This document shows, piece by piece, positions 42,497-51,054 of a stretch of DNA of 64,000 bases (within the stretch, counting starts at the first letter, position 1; each line of letters begins with the position of its first letter). The translations under genes were made by a program, and so were the position numbers. Source of the stretch: Brevibacillus fulvus (GTDB lineage: Bacteria; Bacillota; Bacilli; Brevibacillales; Brevibacillaceae); NCBI RefSeq assembly GCF_016908525.1, contig NZ_JAFBEB010000001.1, forward strand, positions 436,501-500,500, written 5' to 3'. The notes below the pieces were generated by a model. That model did not search any database, was not told the DNA's origin, and saw only the letters and a program-made list of their open reading frames with translations.

Positions 42497-44824
42497 ATGC
42501 ATATTTGGATGATTGGCTCTGGCTATGTTGGATTAACGACAGGCTGCATGTTTGCTTACTTGGGACATCAGGTGACGCTGCTGGACACGGACGCGGAAAA
42601 GATTGCCCGGTTGCAGGCAGGCGAAATCCCTTTTCACGAGAAAGGGTTGCCGGAGGTTTTTGCAGCAGCCCGTAAAAATATGGCATTTACTTGCCGGTGG
42701 GATGATTTTTCCACAGGCGCGGATGTGGTCATGGTGGCCGTCGGGACACCTTCCCGGGAATCGGGCGATGTCGATCTTTCCTATGTGCATACGGTTGCGC
42801 GGGAAATTGGGCGGCGTCTGATTGCCCGTCACCTGCCCATTTTGCTGAAATCGACCGTTCCGATCGGGACAGCCAAGGAGGTTCAGGCGATTATTCAACA
42901 AGAGCTGGACAACCGTGAATGGCCGGGGAGTATCACCGTAATCGCCAATCCGGAATTTCTTCGCGAAGGCGAAGCATTGCAAGACGCCTTTTATCCGGAC
43001 CGGCTCATTGTCGGAACCGACGATGGACAGTGTCTTTCCACGGTTCATCAACTGTATCAGCCGCTGCTGGAGCAACGGTTTCATCCGCCGGCAGGCGTCT
43101 TCAGACCGGTGGGGTATGCGGCGCCTGCCTTGCTGGTTACGAATTCAGCGACTGCCGAAATGATCAAGTACGCCAGCAATGCGTTTTTGGCGATGAAAAT
43201 ATCCTTTATAAACGAATTTGCCAACCTGGCCGACAAAGTCGGGGCCGATATCATCGACGTAGCGAAAGGGATCGGGTTAGACAAGCGCATCGGTCCGCAT
43301 TTTCTCCAAGCGGGCATCGGATGGGGCGGAAGCTGTTTTGGCAAAGATACGAAAGCGATCGTCCAGTTGGGAAAACAACATGCAACGCCGATGCAACTGA
43401 TCGAGGCAACGCTGGCGGTGAACCAACAGCAGCGGCAAAAAGTGCTTCATTTGCTCATGGATGAACTGTCCGATCTTCATGGCAGGACGATCGGAATCTT
43501 AGGCTTGGCGTTTAAACCGAATACGGATGACTTGCGCGATGCTCCAGCCCTGGAGTTGATTGAACAATTGGCGAAATACGGAGCGAGAGTCAAAGTGTTC
43601 GATCCGGTGGCGATGGAGACTTGTCAAAAGCTGTTTCCCACGCTGGATGTGAACTATTGTGACAATGTGGACGCATTGTTTGACGGTACGGATGCGGTCA
43701 TTCTCGTTACCGAGTGGGAACAGTTCCGCGATCTGCCTTTTTCGCGATTGGGCCAGTACATGACGGAAAAACGGGTGATCGATACGCGAAACTTTTGGGA
43801 CCCTGCGCGCTTGCGCAATGCAGGCTTTTCGTATCGCGGGATTGGCAGGGGACAGTTGCCTCGCAAAGAGCGTGTGCTTGTGACCGGGGGAGCCGGGTTT
43901 ATCGGCAGCCATTTGGTCGACCAGCTTTTGGCAGAAGGATTTGACGTGCATGTAATTGACATGTTCGATGATTTTTATGAAATCGCGCAAAAAGAAAAAA
44001 ACATTCAACACCATTTGCATTCCAGACACTATTCGCTTTCGAGAGTGGATATATGCCAGCGTGACAAATTGGAGGACATTTTTGCAGCGTGGCAGCCGGA
44101 GATAGTCATCCATCTGGCCGCGCGCGCAGGTGTGCGCCCATCCGTGCAAAATGCGGCCGCGTATGTGGAAACCAATGTGACGGGAACGCTCCATCTTCTT
44201 GATCTTGCGGCGAAATACAAGGTAAAACGATTTATTTTCGGTTCATCGAGTTCGGTCTACGGGTTGAACGACAAGGTACCGTTTTGCGAAGAAGATCCGC
44301 TACTTTCCGTCGCTTCCCCTTATGCTGCGACAAAAATTGCCGGAGAATCTTTGTGCCAAAGCTATTCGAATTGTTATGGGCTTGATGTGATTGTCTTGCG
44401 CTTTTTTACCGTGTATGGTCCGCGTCAGCGACCTGATCTGGCCATTCATACGTTTGTGCACAAGATGATGAACGATCAGCCCATTCAATTGTACGGGGAC
44501 GGCACAACCAGCCGCGATTATACGTTTGTCAGCGACATCGTCTCCGGCATCCGCCGCGCGATGGAGGCAGAGCTGTCAGGTTATCACGTGTTCAATCTGG
44601 GCAATGATCAACCGACCAAACTGATCGAATTGGTCAACGCACTGGAATGGGCGATCGGCAAAAAGGCGAAAATTGAATGGTTGCCGCTGCAAGTCGGCGA
44701 TGTCCCGGCAACTTGGGCCGATCTGCAAAAAAGCAGGCAGGTGCTCAAGTACCAGCCGACCGTCACGCTGGAGCAGGGATTGTCGAACTATCTGGATTGG
44801 GTACAATCGCAAGCCAAGGGATGA
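42497..44824 (+). CDS. Fused UDP-glucose 6-dehydrogenase and UDP-glucuronate 4-epimerase
   Basis: 775 residues holding two complete enzymes in one chain. Residues 1 to about 450 are a UDP-glucose/GDP-mannose dehydrogenase: MIGSGYVGLTTG start, LKSTVPIGT, NPEFLREGEAL, and catalytic C280 in GGSCFGKD, ending at the normal family C-terminus YRGIGRG. Residues about 457-775 are an extended SDR epimerase: TGGAGFIGSHL with G464-G470, HLAARAGVRPS, Y609-x3-K613 in SPYAATK, and TVYGPRQRPDLA. The epimerase half matches UDP-glucuronate 4-epimerases, so the chain would turn UDP-glucose to UDP-glucuronate to UDP-galacturonate. There is no stop or frameshift at the junction. AGGGGAG is 8 bp before the ATG. 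Separate genes are usual elsewhere. Confidence 0.92.
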   Translation: MHIWMIGSGYVGLTTGCMFAYLGHQVTLLDTDAEKIARLQAGEIPFHEKGLPEVFAAARKNMAFTCRWDDFSTGADVVMVAVGTPSRESGDVDLSYVHTVAREIGRRLIARHLPILLKSTVPIGTAKEVQAIIQQELDNREWPGSITVIANPEFLREGEALQDAFYPDRLIVGTDDGQCLSTVHQLYQPLLEQRFHPPAGVFRPVGYAAPALLVTNSATAEMIKYASNAFLAMKISFINEFANLADKVGADIIDVAKGIGLDKRIGPHFLQAGIGWGGSCFGKDTKAIVQLGKQHATPMQLIEATLAVNQQQRQKVLHLLMDELSDLHGRTIGILGLAFKPNTDDLRDAPALELIEQLAKYGARVKVFDPVAMETCQKLFPTLDVNYCDNVDALFDGTDAVILVTEWEQFRDLPFSRLGQYMTEKRVIDTRNFWDPARLRNAGFSYRGIGRGQLPRKERVLVTGGAGFIGSHLVDQLLAEGFDVHVIDMFDDFYEIAQKEKNIQHHLHSRHYSLSRVDICQRDKLEDIFAAWQPEIVIHLAARAGVRPSVQNAAAYVETNVTGTLHLLDLAAKYKVKRFIFGSSSSVYGLNDKVPFCEEDPLLSVASPYAATKIAGESLCQSYSNCYGLDVIVLRFFTVYGPRQRPDLAIHTFVHKMMNDQPIQLYGDGTTSRDYTFVSDIVSGIRRAMEAELSGYHVFNLGNDQPTKLIELVNALEWAIGKKAKIEWLPLQVGDVPATWADLQKSRQVLKYQPTVTLEQGLSNYLDWVQSQAKG

Positions 44825-44826
44825 GT

Positions 44827-46128
44827 ATGATCGGTCGCCTGTACCTTTTTTTTCAAAGTCGCTTCCTGAAGCAGATGATGATTGTGATGACCGGAACAGG
44901 GCTGGCGCAACTGCTCACCGTCCTGACCGCTCCTCTCCTTGGGCGGCTGTATGAACCGGCTGACTTTGGCCTGCTTTCACTGTATACATCGATTATCAGC
45001 GTGCTTTCCGTCGGCATCGGTCTTCGGTATGAACTCGCCATTTGCTTGCCCAAATCGGATGAAGAAGCAGGCAGGCTTCTCCTGTTAAGCGTCCTTGTCG
45101 CCGCCGGCTTTTCCGCTGTGGGTTTGATCTTTCTCAGCTGCGGCGGAAGCGGACTGGTCAGCGGAGGGATTCCGGAGAAGCTGTCAGCCTGGCTCTGGTG
45201 GGCACCGCTAAGTTTGTTAAGCATCGGCCTCTTTCAAAGTTTGTCCTGCTGGACGACCAGGCGTGAGGCGTATCTGCACTATTCCGCTGCACAGATCAGC
45301 CGGTCCGCAGTCGTCAATATCAGTCAACTGTCGGGAGGCTTGCTGCATCAAGGGTTTTCCGGTCTGCTTGCCGGACAGCTGTTGGGGCAAATCGCTGCCG
45401 CCGCTGTGCTCGCCGTCAAGACGTGGAAAGAGCAGCCGATGTTCTGGAGGACGCTGTTCTCGCTGGCTGAAATGAAACAGACCGCCATTGCCTACATGCG
45501 TTTTCCGCTGTACAGTACCCCGCAAATTTTGCTGAATGCCGTGTCGCAAAACGTCCCGACGTTCTTCTTGATCCATGCGTACGGATCAACGGTTGTCGGC
45601 TGGTATGCCTTGGCACATCGATTGATCGAACTGCCGCTGAGCTTGTTGGGACAATCGCTCGGTCAAGTTTATTACCAGAGGGCCGCCAAAATGTACCAAG
45701 AGCTGGCCCGCCTTGATTCATTTCTGTTCGTCTCGACTGCCGGTCTGGCAGCTTGCGGGTTACTGCCGGTCATGTTGGTGCTGGTTTGGGGACCGGAACT
45801 GTTCGCCTTAGTTTTGGGAACGCAATGGACGGAGGCGGGACATTGCGCACAATGGTTGGCCATTTGGCTGTATCTTGGCTTTGTGAATACGCCCTCAGTG
45901 GCGACCGCGCAAATTTACGGCTTGCAACATTTTCTGCTCGGTTATGAACTTGCCCTGACTTGCGCAAGGATCTTGGTTTTGTTTTGGGCAACCGCGACGA
46001 TGACAGCGATCACCGCCATTGCGCTGTATTCAGTCATCGGCGCCTGCTTTAACGCGTTTTTGATCGTCTATGTGATGGTCTACGGAAAACGAAAACAAAG
46101 CCTGCAAAAAATGGCAGGGCAAGTCTAG
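44827..46128 (+). CDS. Oligosaccharide flippase (Wzx/PST family)
   Basis: 433 residues with about twelve membrane helices. The N-terminus FLKQMMIVMTGTGLAQLLTV and GRLYEPADFGLLSLYTSI (helix 1-2) are typical of polysaccharide flippases, and AHRLIELPLSLLGQSLGQVYYQRAAK is the conserved loop before helix 9 (in parts). It moves the lipid-linked repeat unit across the membrane. An ATG at 44821 overlaps the previous stop, but AAGGG is better placed for the ATG at 44827. It is directly after the fused enzyme gene. Confidence 0.9.
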   Translation: MIGRLYLFFQSRFLKQMMIVMTGTGLAQLLTVLTAPLLGRLYEPADFGLLSLYTSIISVLSVGIGLRYELAICLPKSDEEAGRLLLLSVLVAAGFSAVGLIFLSCGGSGLVSGGIPEKLSAWLWWAPLSLLSIGLFQSLSCWTTRREAYLHYSAAQISRSAVVNISQLSGGLLHQGFSGLLAGQLLGQIAAAAVLAVKTWKEQPMFWRTLFSLAEMKQTAIAYMRFPLYSTPQILLNAVSQNVPTFFLIHAYGSTVVGWYALAHRLIELPLSLLGQSLGQVYYQRAAKMYQELARLDSFLFVSTAGLAACGLLPVMLVLVWGPELFALVLGTQWTEAGHCAQWLAIWLYLGFVNTPSVATAQIYGLQHFLLGYELALTCARILVLFWATATMTAITAIALYSVIGACFNAFLIVYVMVYGKRKQSLQKMAGQV

Positions 46129-46186
46129 ACGTGCGCGAACAGCAGTTTGGTGCCGCGATCATTTTGGAAGAGGGAAGAGGGAAAGG

Positions 46187-47548
46187 ATGAGCAGTCAACT
46201 CAAGCGATTCGTCTGGGAAAAGAGAATATCATGGCAGGGCAAGACGTTGCAATATTTGCAAAAGCTGCGAGAATGGCAATGGCTTTCGTCAGAGGAATTG
46301 AGAGAATTGCAACAAAGGCAATTGCGGGCACTGTTGCAGCATGCCTATGAATATACGGCCTACTATCGTCAATTATTTGACCAACACCATATCGTGAACC
46401 GGCAAGGTCAGGTAGAAATGGAGCGATTTGCGCAAATCCCGTTCTTGGACAAAACAATCTTGCGTCAACAGTACGCTTCCTTACTGTCGGCTGATCTCCA
46501 TAACAGGAACTGGTATTTGAACAGTTCGGGGGGATCAACCGGTGATCCGGTCGAGTTTATCCGCGATAAAGACTACTTTTTTTGGAGTGAAGCGATTAAG
46601 GCGCTCGATGATGAGTGGACTGGCCGTGCCCTGACCGATCGGCAAGTCAGATTATGGGCGTCTCCACGTGAGATTGCCGAGGGCAATGAATATTTGCGAA
46701 CGCGGGTTGGACGCTGGCTGCGCAATGAACTTTGGTGCAACGCCTTTTGCATGGGCCCGGATGAGATGTACAACTTTGTCAAAAAAATGAATTCATTCCG
46801 CCCTGTGCAACTTTTGGCCTATGCCGAGAGTTTGTATGAGCTGGCCAAATTTTGTGAACGAAAGCGGCTTGCCGTCTATTCCCCGCGGGCGATTATGACT
46901 TCTGCCGGCGTCTTGTACGAACCGATGCGCCAAACGATACAGCGCGTGTTCCAGGCACCCGTGTTCAATCGGTATGGCTCGATGGAGGCGGGGGATATCG
47001 CTTGTGAATGTGAATACCACACTGGGTTGCACGTATCATCGCCAACCCATTACATCGAGATCGTGGATAGCCAGGGAAACCCAGCGCCTCCCGGAGAAAT
47101 CGGCGAAATCATCGTAACGTTGCTTCGCGAGGAAGCCATGCCTTTCATTCGTTACCGGATTGGCGATATGGGAGCGTGGGGAAAAGAGCCTTGTCCCTGC
47201 GGTCGCGGCCTCCCTTTGCTGCAGGAAGTAAGCGGACGGGTAACGGATATGTTTATCGATCGTCAAGGCGTCTGGGTTGATGGCCGGGTTTTTCTGTATG
47301 CGCTTGATTCAAGAATGTTCATCTCGAAATTTCAAGTGATTCAAGAACAACCGGACATGTTGACGGTAAAAATAGTCCCCAGACAATGGACGGATGACCC
47401 GCAGAAAACGTATGCGGCAGAGACCCAAGAGGTGGTGCGGGTCATCCAACAAATTATGGACTGTGAGGTGCGGGTCGAGTATTACCAAGAACTTCTCCCG
47501 ACTCCGTCAGGCAAATATCGGTATACGATTTCCCATGTTCCGCATTGA
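46187..47548 (+). CDS. CapK/phenylacetate-CoA-ligase-like adenylate-forming protein
   Basis: 453 residues of the PaaK/CapK family. The adenylate-forming motif reads LNSSGGSTGDPVEF at about 112-125, then NRYGSMEAGDIACEC (about 263-277), GEIGEIIVTLLREEAMPFIRYRIGDMG and CPCGRGLPLL. Such proteins are frequent in capsule clusters, where their substrate is unknown; they could activate a carboxylic acid for attachment to the polymer. Cys residues in CECEYH and CPC may hold a zinc ion. AAAGG lies just before the ATG. Confidence 0.87.
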   Translation: MSSQLKRFVWEKRISWQGKTLQYLQKLREWQWLSSEELRELQQRQLRALLQHAYEYTAYYRQLFDQHHIVNRQGQVEMERFAQIPFLDKTILRQQYASLLSADLHNRNWYLNSSGGSTGDPVEFIRDKDYFFWSEAIKALDDEWTGRALTDRQVRLWASPREIAEGNEYLRTRVGRWLRNELWCNAFCMGPDEMYNFVKKMNSFRPVQLLAYAESLYELAKFCERKRLAVYSPRAIMTSAGVLYEPMRQTIQRVFQAPVFNRYGSMEAGDIACECEYHTGLHVSSPTHYIEIVDSQGNPAPPGEIGEIIVTLLREEAMPFIRYRIGDMGAWGKEPCPCGRGLPLLQEVSGRVTDMFIDRQGVWVDGRVFLYALDSRMFISKFQVIQEQPDMLTVKIVPRQWTDDPQKTYAAETQEVVRVIQQIMDCEVRVEYYQELLPTPSGKYRYTISHVPH

Positions 47549-47561
47549 GGGAGGAAGCGAT

Positions 47562-48818
47562 TTGCCATACCGTACACACGCCGGTTCCGATCGGTTTTTG
47601 TCGGTGCTTGTGTTTTTATATGTATGCAGTGCGCTGCTTTTCTCCGAAACCCCGGTCTTTTCGCGCAGCAGCATTGTGCTTTGCGGGATCATGATCGTTT
47701 ATTTGCTTGCTTGTTCCCGGCAAAGGGGCGGCTTGCCGTTGTCGCGCTGGATGCTCCTGCCCTATCTGTTTTTTCTGTATGCGCTTGCTTCTGTTTTATG
47801 GGCGACAGATATCCAATCCGCATTGTTATATCTGATCAGTTTGTTTTCCAGCATAACGGGTGCGCTCGTCGTGTGGATCGCCTTGATGTCAGGCGCCTCT
47901 TGGCAGGCTGTGCTGGGCAGTTGCTTTTGGAGCGGGCTTGTGATCATGCTGAGCACCATCCCGGAAATGAGCCAAGCAACTGAGGGAGAAATGCGTCTGG
48001 CCGGCATTTTGGAAAATCCGAACGGAATGGCGATTCAATTGACAGCTGCCGCCTTTTTGCTGCTGACCGCGGAGTGTAGAAAAAAAGTGTATATGGGAGC
48101 GGCGACCGTTTTTGTGCTGTTTGCGACACTTTTTTCCGGCAGTATGAAAATGATCATATTTTGGGGCGTCTTCCTGCTGTATCTTGCGGTCAAGCTGCAT
48201 GTCTGGGCACGAGTTTCCTATTTGCGCTATACATGGTTGACCGTCGTGTATTTGTTGCTGCTGTTGTTGCCCATCGCCATCGGCAGCTTCATGACAGAGC
48301 AACTCGAATCGTTAACCGTCACCCAACGTTTTGCCGATTTCCTCGCGGGTGAAAATACAAGTTCCGCGACTCGCTTTTCGATGGCGGAAGAGGCGCTTTC
48401 GCTTTGGAGCATGCACCCGTTGATCGGCAACGGAATCGATCAAGTCCGCGTCCTTGGCTCGTTTGGAACGTACTCCCATAACAATTTTACGGAACTGTTG
48501 GCGAACTTCGGGTTGTGGGGAACGATCCTGTATTATGTGTTATATTTCGTTTTAATCGCTGGCTGTTTGCGCGGATCGTTGCATAATCAACGCAAATTGC
48601 TCGTATTGGTCATCACGGCCAATTCTCTGCTCTGGGACATCGGTTTGGTCAGTTACGCGGAAAAAAGCACATGGCTGCTGCTTGTCGCATCATTTTATCT
48701 GTTGCATCAGTCTGCAACTGTTCAACCGGCCAAAAACCCGGTCTTGCTCGGCAACCAAAGTATGGCAAGAGGTGAAGTGCATGATCCAGCGACAGCGAGT
48801 CGTCATCGTTTTACCTAA
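47562..48818 (+). CDS. O-antigen ligase-like polymerase (Wzy type)
   Basis: 418 residues with about ten to eleven membrane helices and a large outer loop near residues 270-310. The segment MHPLIGNGIDQVRVLGSFGTYSHNNFTELLANFGLWG (read in parts, about 284-320) has the HNxxxE pattern of the Wzy_C/O-antigen-ligase family. It polymerises the repeat units at the outer membrane face. I take the TTG at 47562, with GGGAGG 7 bp upstream; earlier in-frame starts lie inside the CapK-like gene. Its end overlaps the next glycosyltransferase by 38 bp. Confidence 0.85.
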   Translation: MPYRTHAGSDRFLSVLVFLYVCSALLFSETPVFSRSSIVLCGIMIVYLLACSRQRGGLPLSRWMLLPYLFFLYALASVLWATDIQSALLYLISLFSSITGALVVWIALMSGASWQAVLGSCFWSGLVIMLSTIPEMSQATEGEMRLAGILENPNGMAIQLTAAAFLLLTAECRKKVYMGAATVFVLFATLFSGSMKMIIFWGVFLLYLAVKLHVWARVSYLRYTWLTVVYLLLLLLPIAIGSFMTEQLESLTVTQRFADFLAGENTSSATRFSMAEEALSLWSMHPLIGNGIDQVRVLGSFGTYSHNNFTELLANFGLWGTILYYVLYFVLIAGCLRGSLHNQRKLLVLVITANSLLWDIGLVSYAEKSTWLLLVASFYLLHQSATVQPAKNPVLLGNQSMARGEVHDPATASRHRFT

Positions 48819-49920
48819 TTTGGCCGGAGGAGGTGCCGAGCGGGTGATGGTCACCTTGCTGCGACATCTCGACCGTACCCGTTTTGAACCGGTCTTGCTG
48901 GTGATCGATTACAGCGGGCCGTATGTATCCTTCATTCCAGCTGATGTTCAAGTCGTTACGCTGTCGGCCCACCGTCTGCGGCGGGCGTGGCTTCCCCTGA
49001 TCCGAGCGATCAATCGGCTTCGCCCCGACATTTTGCTTTCGACTATGGATTACGTCAATTTCGCGATATTGGCCGGAAAAATATTGTACCGCAATCAACC
49101 AAAATTGATCGTACGGGAAGACAACACACCTTCCCGATCCATCCGGGCGCTCCCGCCGGCAAGAAGAGGGATATTCCGGATTTTATACAAATTTCTATAT
49201 CCTCAGGCAGATCAACTGATCGTCCAGTCGGAAGGGATGAAAGCAGATCTCCTTGCTTTTCTGCCAAGATTGCCTCAAGAAAAAGTTATCCGTATTTATA
49301 ATCCGATTGATTTCGCGTTGATTTTGCAACAAGCCGAGCGAACAGAAGCAGCTCGCTTTGCCACAGCGGGCAAACAGATTGTAGCGGTCGGTCGACTTAC
49401 CCATCAAAAAGGGTTTGATTTGTTGCTGCGCGCGTTTCGTCTGGTCGTCGTGCGATTTGCCGATGCGCAGCTGACGATACTGGGCGAGGGGCCGCTGTTG
49501 CACGATTTACAGCAGTTGGCACAATCGTGCGGGATAGCCGAACAGGTCACCTTTGCCGGATTTCAGGAAAATCCCCATGCCTGGTTGGCACAAGCCGATC
49601 TGTTTGTGCTTTCCTCTCGTTGGGAAGGGTTTCCGAATGTGCTGTTGGAAGCTCTCGCCTGCGGCTGCCCGGTGGTAGCGACCGATTGTCCCAGCGGACC
49701 GCGCGAGATTTTGCAGCAAAACGTATATGGCCGCTTGGTCGAGCCGGATAACGTCGCTGAATTGGCCAGCGGCATGATCGACGTGCTCAGCGGTGACCGG
49801 TCATTTGCCGATGGACGGAAACGGGCGCAAATGTATGACGCCGTGCAGGTGACGAGGAGCTATGAGCAACTGTTTGATTGTCTGCGTTTCGCGCAAAGAG
49901 AGGAGCCGGATAGAGTATGA
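48781..49920 (+). CDS. Glycosyltransferase family 4
   Basis: 379 residues, GT-B fold. N-terminal glycine-rich loop LPNLAGGGAERVM at about 10-22, and C-terminal GRLTHQKGFDLLLRAF (about 202-217) with the donor-binding SSRWEGFPNVLLEALACGCPVVATDCPSGPREIL block (in parts), holding the E-x7-E pattern. It adds one sugar of the repeat unit on the cytoplasmic side. ATG 48781 has AGAGGTG upstream within the polymerase gene. The stop overlaps the next start as ATGA. The sugar is unknown. Confidence 0.9.
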   Translation: MIQRQRVVIVLPNLAGGGAERVMVTLLRHLDRTRFEPVLLVIDYSGPYVSFIPADVQVVTLSAHRLRRAWLPLIRAINRLRPDILLSTMDYVNFAILAGKILYRNQPKLIVREDNTPSRSIRALPPARRGIFRILYKFLYPQADQLIVQSEGMKADLLAFLPRLPQEKVIRIYNPIDFALILQQAERTEAARFATAGKQIVAVGRLTHQKGFDLLLRAFRLVVVRFADAQLTILGEGPLLHDLQQLAQSCGIAEQVTFAGFQENPHAWLAQADLFVLSSRWEGFPNVLLEALACGCPVVATDCPSGPREILQQNVYGRLVEPDNVAELASGMIDVLSGDRSFADGRKRAQMYDAVQVTRSYEQLFDCLRFAQREEPDRV

Positions 49921-51050
49921 GCAAACGCAAATATTTGGCCATGGGGCCGCTTCCACCGCCGATCGGCGGCGACACGGTCTTGTTTTCCCGACTGCTGCGA
50001 AGCAGACTGTTGCAGGAGGCCGGAATTGAACTGGAAGTGATCGATACTTCGCGAAAAGAGAAAGAGAGTCGACTCGTTCGCCGACTGGATGTTCGCGATG
50101 CGCAAAATGCCGTCCGTTTCCTTTGGCGGGCGATTCGGTTACGACCGGAAGTGGACGGACTGCTTCTGTGGGCAAACAATCGCTTTGCTTACACGTTGGG
50201 ACTGCTGTTGATCCTGTTGTTTTCGATGCGGCGCAAACGGGTCATCATCAAACTGTTCGGCGGTGATTTTGCCGAAGAAGTCGCCCGGTTGCCCCGCTGG
50301 ATGCAGAAGCTGGTCAAAAGCCTGTTTTCCCGTGTCGATTATTTATTGCCTGAAACACGGGGATTGTGCGACTTTTTCCGCCAGCGGATGGGCATGGCCG
50401 CGGAAAAAGTCGTTCACTTGCCCAATTTTTTGCCGTACCAGCCGCCAATAAGCGTACATCGCTTGCCTGTGGCCGGCCTAAGGACCGTGTTTATCGGGCA
50501 AATCCGTACGGAGAAGGGCGTTTTTGACATTCTCGAAGCGGTCAAGAGGGTTCCTGCGATGACGTGCACGTTTTACGGTCCGATTTTTGCCCGGGAACAA
50601 GCGCGTTTTCAACAATTGCTGGCGGAAATTCCGCGCGCTGCCTACGGGGGAGTATTGTCCCCCGGCGAGGTCGTTGACAAAATTGCCGAGTACGATCTGT
50701 TGCTGCTGCCCAGCTATCACCCCGGCGAAGGTTATCCGGCGGCGATCCTGGAAGCTTTTTTTGCCGGAGTACCGGTCATTGCGACAGCATGGCGCATGAT
50801 CCCCGAATTGGTCCAGCACGAGGTCAACGGTTTTCTGGTGAAACCGAACTGTCCGGCCGAGATCGCAGCCTGTGTGGAGAAAATTTTGAGCGAGCCGCAA
50901 CGGTATGAGCTGCTATCGGACAATGCCCGCGCTGCGGCAGAACAATATACGGAGCAAGCGGTGATCGGCGACATTTTGTTACCGTTGTTGGACAGCGGCA
51001 GGGCTGAAACGCTGCTTTATCGTGTTCAACCGGGGGAAGGAGGAGGCTAA
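49917..51050 (+). CDS. Glycosyltransferase, GT4-like
   Basis: 377 residues with GT-B features: MGPLPPPIGGDTVL at about 9-22 and GQIRTEKGVFDILEAV at about 197-212, LLPSYHPGEGYPAAILEAFFAGVPVIAT (in parts) with the donor-site Glu pair. It overlaps the previous glycosyltransferase by 4 bp and lies 5 bp before the asparagine-synthetase-like gene. Linkage and donor cannot be read. Confidence 0.88.
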   Translation: MSKRKYLAMGPLPPPIGGDTVLFSRLLRSRLLQEAGIELEVIDTSRKEKESRLVRRLDVRDAQNAVRFLWRAIRLRPEVDGLLLWANNRFAYTLGLLLILLFSMRRKRVIIKLFGGDFAEEVARLPRWMQKLVKSLFSRVDYLLPETRGLCDFFRQRMGMAAEKVVHLPNFLPYQPPISVHRLPVAGLRTVFIGQIRTEKGVFDILEAVKRVPAMTCTFYGPIFAREQARFQQLLAEIPRAAYGGVLSPGEVVDKIAEYDLLLLPSYHPGEGYPAAILEAFFAGVPVIATAWRMIPELVQHEVNGFLVKPNCPAEIAACVEKILSEPQRYELLSDNARAAAEQYTEQAVIGDILLPLLDSGRAETLLYRVQPGEGGG

Positions 51051-51054
51051 AGCG

